From Lenisia limosa (Eukaryota; Breviatea), in assembly GCA_001655205.1 (NCBI GenBank), contig LPNZ01009208.1:1-28353 (forward strand): 28,353 nucleotides of DNA, written 5' to 3'. Position 1 is the first letter of the stretch; each line of letters opens with the position of its first letter. The translations under genes and the position numbers were made by a program. Positions 1 to 12,370 of the stretch are shown piece by piece. The notes under the pieces are model-generated. The model saw nothing but the letters and a program-made list of their open reading frames with translations, was not told the DNA's origin and did no database searches.

Positions 1-200
1 TTCAAGACCAGGTCTTACTATCAGCTTTTAGCTCTCAACTGACTCTCAAATCCACAAGACAGGCATAAAACATCTACAGTTAAAGGTTTGGTGGTTGCAG
101 TGTTGATCATCTTGATCTGCTTTAAAACAAAAAAAACACCCCATCTTGTGTGTGTGTATTTTAAAGTGTTAAAAAGTTTTAATTAATTAAAAAGAACACA
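1..200. promoter_or_regulatory. 5' flank of gene 1
   Basis: No convincing exon is visible here. The stretch is AT-rich, with an A-run at about 127-136, a short TG repeat at about 148-158 and TTAATTAATTAAAA just before the ATG at 201. It probably holds the promoter and 5' UTR of the Arg/Glu-rich gene. No TATA box or other named element can be defended. Confidence 0.4.
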
Positions 201-3200
201 ATGAGCACCCCTGTGGAGGACACTCCTGAAGAAATCATTCTTCTAGAGCCGCCTGTGGTGAGATTTGCGAAGTTTAGCATGGTTATTAATGTAACTTAGA
301 GTGTTTCTGAGAAGCCCAATTCCCCACAACAAGATGATGAAGGTAGTCTTCTTCTGTTTTCCCCCCATGGACACCTTGTTCCTAAAAAAATGCCTTTAAC
401 ACCGTAGTTGACTACTCAGGCGACGATGTAGAAGTTGCTACTGAAGTTGAACCTTCCTCCCAACCTGAAAAAGAAAGCAACAAGGAGGAAATGAAAGGTA
501 CCAAGCTTCCTGAAGGAATGGACATGGAGTTACCGACTTCAAGAAAAGAAAGGGATGACAAGGATACCTGGGAGAGACCATCAAGGAGGGTATGATGATG
601 TTTCCTTTCTTTCAATCTGGGGTGGCTTCACCTTCCAATAGAGTTATTGTATCAAAAACAGGTGCAACCTTTCCTTGTCTCATTTCTATCAATAATATGG
701 TAAATATAGGGAGGGTTGATAGCGTTTGTGGAACGTTAATGTCCCATTTTCACATATGATATGATAATATATGTTTGTTGGTGGACTTGAGATAGTTTGT
801 TGTGGACTTGAGTCAACATCCATTCTGAAGCATGTTGGATAAAGACTTTAGTTATTTTTTTGAGATACATTAAATGACATAAAATATTTTATAGGGTTTT
901 TTTTTTTGATCTTATCCTTAATAGATAGGGTGCTTCTTGTATGCTAACATTTTAGGCNNNNNNNNNNNNNNNNNNNNNNNNNNNNNNNNNNNNNNNNNNN
1001 NNNNNNNNNNNNNNNNNNNNNNNNNNNNNNNNNNNNNNNNNNNNNNNNNNNNNNNNNNNNNNNNNNNNNNNNNNNNNNNNNNNNNNNNNNNNNNNNNNNN
1101 NNNNNNNNNNNNNNNNNNNNNNTGATGCCGCCGCCCGGCCACCCGTATTACCCGCCGTTCGACCCACGTTACCCCGAGATGTACCCCCCAGATGCATTTT
1201 ATGACCCACACTTTTACCCCAGGGACCCCAGGGACCTTCCCCCGCCGCCCCACATGAGACCTCGTTACGACCCTCGCGACCCTCGCGATTTTGACAGAAA
1301 TGACAGGCCACGCCGGCCTAGAAGCCCCCCCAGGCGACCGGCTGATCCCCGTTTCCGTGATCGGTGTGTGGGCAGACTGTCTCCATGCAGGGAAGAACAG
1401 GAAATCTCTTGCCGCATATTTTGGTGTTGTAATGGCCTGTCATTTCACGAAAGCTTTTTGATCGCTGTCCCTGGGATGAACCCGCTCCAACCTCCCCACT
1501 TCTGCATCCATTAACTAAATGTGCTTCCTCCTACTTTATTTTCTGACCACCGTTGGAGACCACCCAGACACCTGTCCAAAAGGGGTACTCTTCAGTGAAT
1601 GCTGTTTTTCAAGTTTTCAGTTCAGATCTTCTTGTTTTTTTTTTTTGTTGTTGTTTGTTTCTTCAGTGTTTCCCATTTTAATAATTTTAGCGAGCCAAAG
1701 CGTGATGATAGAAGAACAGCAGGAGAGAGGAGACCAGGACCGCTGAGGTTAGTAGGGTATCCCCGCCTTGGAAAATGTTAGAGACGGAGGGAATTATGAT
1801 TCAGCTTATAGCTTGAAGAAGTGGTGATGAGTGTGTATCTGTTTAAGAAGGATGCAATCATTGTTGCCTGTCATCCTACAACTAATGCAATACTTTCCAT
1901 TTTATTAGTTATTTTGGATGAGCGGATGGATATGAGTTTTGTTCTATGTAAATGATGACATCTGCAGACCTGAGGAGAGACCCTTTGAAAGAAGAGACGA
2001 AAGGAGAGAAGAAAGAAGGCCAGAAGAAAGAAGAGAAGAGAGAAGGACCATTGAAAGAAGGCAAGAGGAGAGAAGACCGGAATTCCGTGACTACCCTCTC
2101 AGAGATCCGAGAGAAAGAGATCCGAGAGAAAGAGAGCCAAGAGACATGAGGGAAAGAGAACCGCATGACCCTCCACGGTTATCACGAGACCTTCGTCAGC
2201 CCCACGACCAAATGAGGGAGCCACGACCATACCCTCCGGTGCCTCAAAACAGTAAACCTCCTCACGGCGCCAGCCCTCGTGATAGCAGAGAGAAGAGGCC
2301 CGATCCTCGCCAAGACCCCCGAGATGCCCCAGGCTACGGCCGCGATTCCCGTGACGGACCGAGAGATATGAGAGAAATACGTGAGTCACGAAGAGGACCA
2401 CAGGATCTGCTTAACAGAGAGCGACAGATGGAGCCGAAGTCTGATNNNNNNNNNNNNNNNNNNNNNNNNNNNNNNNNNNNNNNNCGGGACATGCGGTACC
2501 CCAAAGAGCCCCGAGCCGAACAAAGAGACCACTATCGGGAAGCCCCTCGAGGGAACCAGTATGAACCCCCGCTTCTCAATCCTGAAGGTATGTTTTGATA
2601 TTCTTTTTTGAAGAAGGACTTCAATAGACCAGGAAATTTTCGCGATTATTGAAGATATCTCTTTTTAAACTGATAGACAGTGAATTATTGCTCAATCAAT
2701 AAGCCATATCCCTTCTGACATCCAGGACGAGGCTTGCTCGAGCAGCCCCGGAGCCGCAATATCATTGTAAGTTGTTTTCAAATAATTCCCTCAAAAGACT
2801 AGCGACCCCCCCCCCTTTTTTTTTTTTTTTTNNNNNNNNNNNNNNNNNNNNNNNNNNNNNNNNNNNNNNNNNNNNNNNNNNNNNNNNNNNNNNNNNNNNN
2901 NNNNNNNNNNNNNNNNNNNNNNNNTACAGCAGGTTCGCGAGTTTGGGAACCCAGACGCTGCAGATATCAGCGGTAGTCGTGGCAACCCAAGATACCGCGA
3001 CGGTTGGTGATGTCCATCCTTGCGTCGTCTGACTCTTACAGATAAACGTGACCCGCGAGCACGAGATGGCAAAATGCCCCCTGCAAGACGGGAAATGGAT
3101 TTCTTTAAAGGTAGGTGTTTCTCAATTATGGATTAATTTTTTTCATATCTCATAAGCGTGATGTTGTGGACGGCTTCGGCCAGGTGCTACCTGATTTTTT

Positions 3201-3406
3201 TTTATTTCTCATTGCAATATATTAGATAATTTTTACGCAATAGAGCCAGAGTACATCCCTTCTGCCGATCGCAAATTCATCAAAAGTTAGTGGTTGAGAA
3301 GCATGGTAGTATTAGCTGAAAAATTTGGCTGTAGATAACCTTTTCAGCTGAAGACTATTATGCTGACAGTCGAGAGGTACTGGAGAGAGAATTCAATGCG
3401 TATTAA
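201..3406 (+). CDS. Arg/Glu/Asp/Pro-rich low-complexity (RE/RD-dipeptide) protein
   Basis: This spliced gene (at least ten exons) starts at ATG 201 and ends at TAA 3404-3406. Resolved exons are 201-257, 300-342, 408-589, about 1123-1363, about 1690-1747, 1968-2587 (holding a 39-nt gap), 2726-2766, 2930-3002, 3042-3110, 3226-3285 and 3348-3406; phases agree wherever both sides are visible. The N-terminus is acidic (DYSGDDVEVATEVE). The middle is Pro/Tyr/Asp-rich (YYPPFDPRYPEMYPP) and then a long alternating-charge region built from DPRD, ERRE and RERDPRERE units. The C-terminus returns to normal composition and ends LEREFNAY. RE/RD-dipeptide tracts are known in splicing and RNA-processing proteins, so a nuclear RNA-related role is an inference only; no RRM or other folded domain is visible. 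Gaps at 958-1122 and 2832-2924 may hide further exons. The charged exon is more GC-rich than its introns. Confidence 0.7.
773..815. repeat. Two-copy imperfect tandem repeat in gene 1 intron
   Basis: Two copies of about 21 nt with the core GTTTGTTG(G)TGGACTTGAG lie head to tail inside the intron that starts at 590. They differ by one indel and a few end bases. No function is implied. Confidence 0.6.
3152..3223 (+). repeat. Dispersed intronic repeat, copy A
   Basis: The sequence starts ATAAGCGTGATGTTGTGGAC and ends ATTTCTCATTGCAATATATT. It aligns over about 65 nt, with two short indels, to 15298-15363 in a SEC24 intron. It occupies the 3' part of the gene 1 intron 3111-3225 and supplies its pyrimidine tract. 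Confidence 0.55.
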
Positions 3407-3607
3407 CTCTTATTGTTTGTTCTGGTATTACATCATATGATATGATGATATAATGTACTTTAGTATTAATTCCCTTCCATATTAAATAAGTAAGATACAT
3501 CAAGGAGGAAGAATGACCAAAGTTGGCAGCCCTGTAAGAGCAAAACAGGAATCGAAACAAAACACAATACACGAAGAAAAAATAGTAAGAAACAACTAGA
3601 TTACACT
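3407..3607. other. Convergent 3' intergenic region, genes 1 and 2
   Basis: About 200 nt separate the stop of gene 1 from the stop of the thioredoxin/ankyrin gene on the other strand. The AT-rich motif CATATGATATGATGATATAA lies at about 3434-3453. No ORF is supported. It must hold both polyadenylation regions. Confidence 0.6.
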
Positions 3608-6600
3608 TTAATAGTCCTCTCCACCACCATTATTTGGGGTTTGATCAGGAGCATCTTCGTTGAAATCATCAAATTCTTCGGAGCCAGGGCCTGAATGTTA
3701 CTGTAAAAAAGGAAGGTATCATACCATCATCCTTGACCTCAACCGATGCAGGTTCTTCTTTCGTCTCATTTGCCTGGGGTTCTTCAGTTGCGGCCTGATT
3801 CGGTGTAACAAAGCAGCAAAACGTTATCGAAATAATAGCGTATCATACCTGGGCTTCAGGGGCAGGGGGGTCAGCTACAGCCTGGCTTGGTGCTTCGACA
3901 GGTGTGGTATTTTCCTCCGCGTTTTGGGTGCTTTCTTCAACTTGGCTGGTACTTTCTTCAACATTCTGAGCAGGAGTGTTTTCTTCAACCGGGACGGTAC
4001 TTTCTTCATTTTGGGGGGTTGTAGCGGAATTGTCAGCGTCTGGTGTCTATGGAGTCATGGCTCCGTGTAATTATTTTTTGAAGAAATTAATTGACAAAAT
4101 TTGAAATTAAAGTGTTGGAGTTCCCATGACAACAGGTCTCACTTCAAATTTTGTTTTAATTTTTCAATTAATTGCGCTCTATAAATGGAAGCAAATCACA
4201 AGTTTACCCATCAGAACCCCCCCCCCCCCNNNNNNNNNNNNNNNNNNNNNNNNNNNNNNNNNNNNNNNNNNNNNNNNNNNNNNNNNNNNNNNNNNNNNNN
4301 NNNNNGAAGCTCAGAAGAGGACTGAATTGTAATGGGACGCTGAGTACTCACGCTTGGTTCTGAAGGGGGCAATGTGGTGGTGGAGGGCGAGGGTTTCGGA
4401 CGTGCAGCAGCAGCAGCATTGGACTTGTCAATAGACGCATTTTGCAGGTCACGTGCAACGTCACGTGACTCTTGATCCGGGCATAGTTCAACAACCTGAA
4501 TATTAGTTTCCCTAAAATATAGATACTACATGGCAAGTATACATACTAGTATATGAATATTACACTTTCCTGCCAAATTGTTCAAACCCTTTAAAGACGT
4601 AAATAAGTGATCCCACTCACAGTGTGACCAGTTTCTGTGGTAGCAGCAAAGTCGGCATGGTGTGTACCCAGCAGTTCTATCATTGCAACCTTGGGGGGGG
4701 GGGGGGANNNNNNNNNNNNNNNNNNNNNNNNNNNNNNNNNNNNNNNNNNNNNNNNNNNNNNNNNNNNNNNNNNNNNNNNNNNNNNNNNNNNNNNNNNNNN
4801 NNNNNNNNNNNNNNNNNNNNNNNNNNNNNNNNNNNNNNNNNNNNNNNNNNNNNNNNNNNNNNNNNNNNNNNNNNNNNNNNNNNNNNNNNNNNNNNNNNNN
4901 NNNNNNNNNNNNNNNNNNNNNNNNNNNNNNNNNNNNNNNNNNNNNNNNNNNNNNNNNNNNNNNNNNNNNNNNNNNNNNNNCTCAAGAAAATAATCCCATA
5001 CCTCAATGTGTCCGGCACCCACGGCATAGTTCAGTACAGTCTCGCCATACTAAAGGTCAGGCTCATTCTCTGGTCAACAAGAGGATATACATCTTTCATT
5101 TCCATACATTGTCTTTTTGCAAAAGATCCACTGGAGTATTGGGGGCCTCAGGAAGAGTTGTCAGCTGAGGCTCTTGGGGCTCTGAATTGTGGAAACGAAA
5201 ATGTTACCATCGAGTTAGGGAATCCGATGTTCTCTTTGAATTGTGTAAAATAACTGTATTATATCGATATATATTACAAATAATATATAGTATACTATAT
5301 AAATATATGCATATGATATATATCAGGTATTACTACTATGATATCACAACGTTGTATTATCCATGTAGCATTAATATCAGGAAAAACTACTAACCTTCAA
5401 CAGTAGGGGTGTCAGATTCTTCGCGAGTTCCCTAATTATCATTAAGAAGATATCATATACTCTTTCTCTGAAAAAAAAAAAATCATTTGCAATGTACGGG
5501 ACCTCACCTCAGAAAGTGGTTGCGGTTGAGTCTCAGTAGAAGGCTCCTCCACCAGCTCTGCAGCCTCAATTTGTTCTTGGTTGACCGGTTCGGATGGCTG
5601 TGATATCAATTCTGAAGCACAAACACCCCAAACAACAGCCCTTATGGACACTTATGGACAACTTCGTATATGATATCATATAAACACAAGTGCTACAAAA
5701 AATTAGATATACACACAAGTGATACAAAAAATTAGATATTTATTACAAAACATTTGGGTCAGAAATTGGCCAGATGCCCGCTCACATCTCGGATGCCACT
5801 ACCATCAGCCCATGCCTCAATCTCCATTCGACCTTCAAAGGCAAGAACGTGCAGGGGGAATGACACCTCAGGTTTGTCTATTAAATAAAATAAAGAACAA
5901 AATTGAGTCAAGGAAGAGACAACTTACCAATAGTGGCAATTAGGGTGTGGGGATCCTCGAGCTCGCCTTCTGAACAAATGAGTCCAAAACGCGAATGTAA
6001 CGAAAACAAGCTACTACATACCTTCTTCTTCCATTTGTGCTGCCGCGGCAGCAGCTTCAAGTTCCTCCTGCTCCTCAACGGTTATCTCTTCCTCACTCAA
6101 TTCTTCCTCAGCTGCGGGGGGGGGGGGGGGGGNNNNNNNNNNNNNNNNNNNNNNNNNNNNNNNNNNNNNNNNNNNNNNNNNNNNNNNNNNNNNNNNNNNN
6201 NNNNNNNNNNNNNNNNNNNNNNNNNNNNNNNNNNNAACATAAGTCAATGAGTATTGTATTGGCAACCAGAAACACATATTGAACTTACGTCTCAGAGTGT
6301 ACTTAAAGTTGTCAGCTGGGCTGATGTTCACACCAAGATCATCTACAGAGTAAGCTAAAAGTCTTAACAGCAATAAGAGGTCATAGCCAAGGAGCCACAA
6401 TAGGTATCCGAGTGGTTGCATACTACTGTCGAGGAACTCTTGAATATACGCTTCAATTAATGGGGCATCTGCACCATGTACAATGCGACGAATATCGCCA
6501 CCCTGAGACATGACTGTGGAGAGTTTCTGGTGAAAGGAATTGCGGGACTATCTCTTTCAAAATATAACATGTTTAAAGTAGAAATATTAAGATTTTTTAA

Positions 6601-7268
6601 AAGGATATGATTACTTACAAAGTAAAATAGGTAAATTGGTCTTGAACATCCTCTGAACTTCTCAAACTTCTCAAAATCACCAGAGTTGGCCTTGAATAAT
6701 AAAGGAATGGTATACAGCTGTTTGAAACAAAAAGAATAGAATGAATTATCAAAAGCAACGATCCCCCAAAAAGAATCCAGAAAATTATTTCTCAGTACCC
6801 ACAATTAGAAGCTGAACGTTTCGTTCCTTAAGGTCATAATCAGCAGACATGCGGAGGAAAGAGGGGCCCATTGATTGGCATGGTCCACACCATTCAGCTG
6901 AACAGTCATTATTGTAACAACGCTGGTCATTCGTGTTACGAACACTACAAGAAGAAACAGCTTCTATCACTCAAATTATACACCAAATGAGCAATATGGA
7001 ACGTAATCATATAGTATTGTGAGCGAATCAGGGTCTCTGGTTTCAAAACCTTACCATAGACGTCAATAACTAAAGATGTAAGAGGGGGAAAGAAGGAAGA
7101 GAGCGCCCACCTAGTAGAGACTCTGATTCTAAGGCTTCTTGAAGGGATTCCTCCGTTTCAATTGGAGTTTGTACTGAAGCAATCTGAATATTAGCAGACT
7201 AAGTACCGCTAATACCCTACCTTTCCAAAAACCGTACTCTTACGAGAAGCTGAGCGCATATTGGACAT
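3608..7268 (-). CDS. Thioredoxin-domain protein with acidic linker, ankyrin repeats and Glu-rich repeat tail
   Basis: The gene starts at ATG 7268-7266 and ends with TAA at 3610-3608. Splicing VIDVY (exon near 7045) to AEWCGPC (6892-6878 is the WCGPC) gives a thioredoxin fold of about 110 residues with an intact redox CxxC and a cis-Pro region reading CSRPIYLFYF. The next exon, GGDIRRIVHGADAPLIEAYI, matches the TXNDC6/NME9 and NME8 thioredoxin family, known from axonemes and microtubules. There follow a Glu/Ala linker (EEQEELEAAAAAAQMEEE), the exon KPEVSFPLHVLAFEGRMEIE, ankyrin-like segments (GETVLNYAVGAGHIE; MIELLGTHHADFAATTETGHT) and a tail of imperfect VEEST/VEENT repeats ending FNEDAPDQTP-GGGEDY. 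No nucleoside-diphosphate-kinase domain is seen. Gaps at 4230-4305, 4708-4980 and 6133-6235 interrupt it. Joining the N-terminal and ankyrin halves depends on an intron of about 180 nt from about 5800 to 5610 that preserves phase. Without that intron, a TGA at 5761-5759 would split the locus. Confidence 0.72.
5641..5660. repeat. Perfect 10-bp tandem duplication
   Basis: CTTATGGACA occurs twice back to back. It lies inside the intron assigned to the thioredoxin/ankyrin gene. It is probably replication slippage. Confidence 0.8.
5667..5682. repeat. 16-bp perfect AT palindrome
   Basis: TATATGATATCATATA is its own reverse complement. It lies in a gene 2 intron. Closely related TATGATATCATA-type strings recur at about 753-773, 3434-3453, 5311-5345, 5448-5459, 14715-14890 and 18180-18230, always outside exons. 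Confidence 0.7.
5684..5741. repeat. 29-bp tandem duplication
   Basis: Two adjacent copies of a 29-nt unit (ACACAAGTG[C/A]TACAAAAAAT...) are nearly identical. They sit beside the 16-bp palindrome and the 10-bp duplication, so this intron stretch is rearrangement-prone. Confidence 0.8.
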
Positions 7269-8159
7269 TATCTTTGATTTTATTTGAAATTTTTGGTTTT
7301 CTTCTTTCTCTGTTGTTTGCAAGGTGCCTCCGGGGTGTGTTCAGCCTAGGAGGTGTATAGATATATAATGGGGGGATCGGGTCCAAATCTCAGTTGTAAA
7401 TGAAGTCCACATCATCGATTTTCCGGGCCTCATGAATAGAATGTTTTTGTCTTGTAGAAGGGGTCAGGTTACATCTAATTATGTTTCTTTAGGCTTATTG
7501 TAATAAAACTGATGGTAGAATAACCGATTTCGCTTGTCAAAATAGTATTCTCATTATCTTTACTCATCTTTGCTTCACTCTTCTTCTATACTCCCAAAAT
7601 TGTTTCTGTTACACTTATGGGATCTTCAACCAGTAATTCATTTTTGGATATTTCTGTAATAATAATCATCACATTCCCATTCTCTTCCTCTATATTTGCT
7701 TGTTTCTCCTGTTTCTCTTCATAAGTGCTTCATAACAACAACAATAACACTTCCACATTTTGTAACATTTCTTTTGAAAATGGAATAATTCTGATTTGAT
7801 GACGTGGACTTCGTGTATTAATTGCTTCTTAAAATGGGCCGNNNNNNNNNNNNNNNNNNNNNNNNNNNNNNNNNNNNNNNNNNNNNNNNNNNNNNNNNNN
7901 NNNNNNCGGAACCCCAGGTTCTTTGGGAATTTTTCGCGATAATGCTTCCCGGGGCGCCCCGGGTCTCATATAACGAAGGGGCTAATTGTCAATATACCCG
8001 GCGGCGTCCAGGGGAATTGATGCATTTTCAAGTTGGTTCACAAGCAGGTTCTTCAAGGCAGTCAAGGCAGTTCAAGTTGCGTTCAAATTCAAGTTCGTCA
8101 CGTCACTTCTTAACTAACTAACTGCATAGGTGCATAGTGCCATTTCATCTATCATCACC
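7269..8159. promoter_or_regulatory. Divergent promoter region, thioredoxin/ankyrin gene and TRM10
   Basis: About 890 nt lie between two divergent start codons, with a gap at 7842-7906. No exon is supported. A TGACGT half CRE lies at about 7799-7804, and GTCACGTCAC lies near 8098-8107, about 55 nt before the TRM10 ATG. A 16-bp GC palindrome is at 7948-7963. A short TCAAGGCAG duplication (about 8054-8071) and a TAAC triplication (about 8110-8122) are present. Confidence 0.5.
7948..7963. repeat. GC-only 16-bp palindrome
   Basis: CCCGGGGCGCCCCGGG is a perfect palindrome in otherwise AT-rich intergenic DNA, 40 nt after an assembly gap. It could be a protein-binding site or part of a GC-rich structure that also caused the gap. 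Confidence 0.6.
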
Positions 8160-9883
8160 ATGGAAGATACTTCGAAAAGAAAGATATTGGGAGAAGAGGA
8201 ACTCAAGAAAATCGGTAGGAGAGAGAGGAGAACAATTCCCCTCCACTGTTTTAGTTGTGTAAAATGATAATGTAAAGTTTGAAATGAAATTCAACACTTA
8301 TTTTTATTTAGCTCCTTTTCTTCTTCTTCACTTTTGTAGAATGTTATAAAAGAAGGCCTTCAGAACCAGTTCCTGAAGGAATGACAAAAAGTGCCTTCAA
8401 GAAAATGAAACGTCAGCAGGCAACCAAAGAAAAATGGGCACAAAAAAAGATTGAGAAGAAGGAAAAAGGTGAGATTGTGAAACGGCGACCAGTCTTGGGG
8501 TTATATTCATAATCCTAGGACCGGATGCTTATTATTTCTCATTTCTACATACTATATCTTGACTATATCTTGTATCATTTACAGGATATATTAACCATGT
8601 AGCTGCCCGAAAGAAGCAGCAAATGAGGGAACTCAAAGAGAAAAACCCTGAATTGTGGAAGAAACTGAAGCCTGAGTACGACACTCCACGTGTTAGGAAG
8701 TCGGATAAGACAAAACAGGTATCAATCAGCGAAAATTGTTTCTTGAATTGAAATATTAAACAAAACTAGATTACAGAAGCAATTGAAGCAAATGAAGCTC
8801 CCAAGATTGTAATAGATTGTTCCTTCGAAGATAAAATGACAGAAAAAGAGAGTAAATCGAATGCCCAGCAGGTAATCAGATGAATTCTCTTCAGCATTGT
8901 GAAATGTCTCTTATTCAATAGTGCTTCTTTGCATTTGGTGCTGTAAGCTCTGGTCAAAAGCCTACACATCTCCACTTAACCAGCTACGGAGGGCTTTTAA
9001 AGGAGCAAGCTGAAAAGGTCTGTTGGAGATTGTTAATATGTTTTGTCGAAAGTGTTACCTTGTAGATTGCGGGAAACGAGAATTGGCCGATAACACGATC
9101 AGAGCAGCACTATTTGGAGTACTTCAAGAATTGTAAAGATAAACTGGTATGTGTCAACAACTTTCACCAATGTTTGCTGTTTTGGTTACAACGTCAGTGC
9201 ATGCTCTCTTGTTTTTAATTGTTCCTTTTTTGTTTGTGTTTGGCTTGATCCTCTTGGAGTTGTGGTTCTTTTTTTATCAGTTTTTTTTTGAGTTCACTCC
9301 ACAGGTATATTTGACAGCAGATGCAGATGATATTTTGGATGAACTGGATCCTTCTAATATTTATATCATTGGAGGAATTGTCGATAGGAACAGGTTTAAG
9401 GTAGGTTAATATTTGAAAGTTCTTACAATTCTGTCTCCTTCATGGACTTATTTTTTTTTTTAGGGAGGGTGCCATTCTTTAGCAAGAGAAGCAGGCATTA
9501 AAACAGCGCGGTTACCTATTGGCGAGTATCTTAATATGACAACTAGAAAAGTGCTCACCACCTTCCACGGTACGTATTTAGTGGTGCTCTATTTGACTAT
9601 GAACCAAACAATCCCACGTTCTCGAGTTCCCTTCAAGGAGACTATGACGATATAGTGTGTGATCTCTTGATCCATCGATTTGGAGGCAGCTCATGGCAAG
9701 AAGCAATGATGTCTGTCCTTCCAGCCAGAAAAGGTGCTGAGCTTAAAGATGGGGAGGATACCGAAAATGGTGAAGGTGGGTTGAAGTACCATGTTATTGA
9801 TGCTCTTTATTTTGTATGACTTGTTAGGTGAACAGCTGGACGAAACAGATGCTTGTGTAGAAGAACTTCAAGATGAAGAATAA
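8160..9883 (+). CDS. TRM10: tRNA (guanine-9/purine-9) N1-methyltransferase, TRM10 family
   Basis: Ten exons (8160-8214, 8340-8468, 8585-8718, 8770-8871, 8922-9017, 9066-9146, 9305-9400, 9464-9569, 9638-9775, 9828-9883) sum to 993 nt, or 330 residues plus TAA, with every phase consistent. TRM10 enzymes are SPOUT-class methyltransferases that use SAM to methylate N1 of purine 9 in tRNA. Family hallmarks appear in order: a Lys/Arg-rich N-terminal extension (FKKMKRQQATKEKWAQKK), APKIVIDCSFED, LTSYGG, IYIIGGIVDRNRFKGG (with the conserved Asp of the GG-x-VD segment), ARLPIGEYL and RKVLTT. The C-terminal tail is acidic. Length matches cytosolic TRM10/TRMT10A rather than the longer mitochondrial TRMT10C. 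The start is the first ATG in the first coding exon. Introns are 48 to 158 nt. It shares its 5' flank with the thioredoxin/ankyrin gene and converges on RPN11. Confidence 0.94.
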
Positions 9884-10039
9884 GGCTGTCCCTGATCATT
9901 TTATAATTGATTCTGTATTGGCTATTTTAACTTGTTATAAGATGGTTACAAGGTTACTAAGACCAGTTTTTCTTGCTATTTGGAAGATAAATCAATTCTG
10001 TGAACACAACTCTTGGAACATAACATGATGTAGAGACAA
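9884..10039. other. Convergent 3' region, TRM10 and RPN11
   Basis: Only 156 nt separate the two stop codons. There is no ORF and no repeat. The two transcripts' 3' ends must lie here or overlap. Confidence 0.7.
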
Positions 10040-12011
<1,972 letters not shown>

Positions 12012-12091
12012 GATTGAAAGTTAACGCACAATGCGATTTATTAATACTCAAGCTGTTTGAATTGAATCCCAATTGAACACAAAAAGGACCA

Positions 12092-12107
12092 TGACGTCAT
12101 GACGTCA
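12092..12107. promoter_or_regulatory. Tandem CRE/ATF-type sites
   Basis: TGACGTCA occurs at 12092-12099 and again at 12100-12107 with no spacer. With flanking CCA and TGG the whole forms a 22-bp perfect palindrome (12089-12110). TGACGTCA is the classical full site for bZIP CREB/ATF-type dimers. Actual occupancy in this organism is inferred. Confidence 0.6.
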
Positions 12108-12181
12108 TGGCGATTTTGATATTTTTCTTTCCCTCTTTTACCACAGGGGGCTGCAGACGAGGATTATGACAATATTTTTCA

Positions 12182-12253
12182 TCTGATCTAATTCTGATCT
12201 GAATCTGACCTGACCTGATCTGATCTGATCTGTAGCTGATCTGTGCTGATCTG
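12182..12253. repeat. Degenerate TGATCTG simple repeat
   Basis: About ten imperfect units of CTGATC / TGATCTG occupy this stretch, including three perfect TGATC steps near 12217-12231. It lies in the bidirectional promoter, toward the SEC24 side. Confidence 0.7.
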
Positions 12254-12370
12254 TCATAGCGTCGAAGCCGTTTCACACCATTAATACTGCGTAATACTAT
12301 AAACACTAATCTGACTATCTGACTACTATACTACTATAATACGTTGAGCTGATAGCAGCAAAAATTTGTG

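Larger units (their letters stand above)
12012..12370. promoter_or_regulatory. Bidirectional promoter of RPN11 and SEC24
   Basis: This is the 359-nt region between the divergent ATGs. It contains two abutting full CRE octamers (12092-12107) and a TGATCTG-rich simple repeat (12182-12253), and no ORF that fits a gene. The CRE pair lies 81 nt from the RPN11 start codon and 264 nt from that of SEC24. Confidence 0.65.

Noticed and set aside
958-1253. Long ORFs crossing the N-gaps on both strands (here and at 4600-5030, 16822-17239)
   Set aside because: They are open only because N codons cannot be stops. They do not fit any spliced gene model.
2637-2650. TTTTCGCGAT motif shared with 7931-7940, as a possible E2F-like promoter site
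   Set aside because: One copy is inside an intron of gene 1 and only ten bases are shared. That is too weak for a regulatory claim.
6785-6970. Open frame with VRNTNDQRCYNNDCSAEW upstream of the thioredoxin active site as the true exon
   Set aside because: Placing the acceptor immediately before CTGAATGG restores the family-typical VIDVYAEWCGPC, so the upstream residues belong to the intron.
7199-7220. A 22-nt first intron in the thioredoxin/ankyrin gene
   Set aside because: An alternative acceptor 15 nt downstream gives a 37-nt intron in the same frame, which fits the local size range better. Only transcripts can decide.
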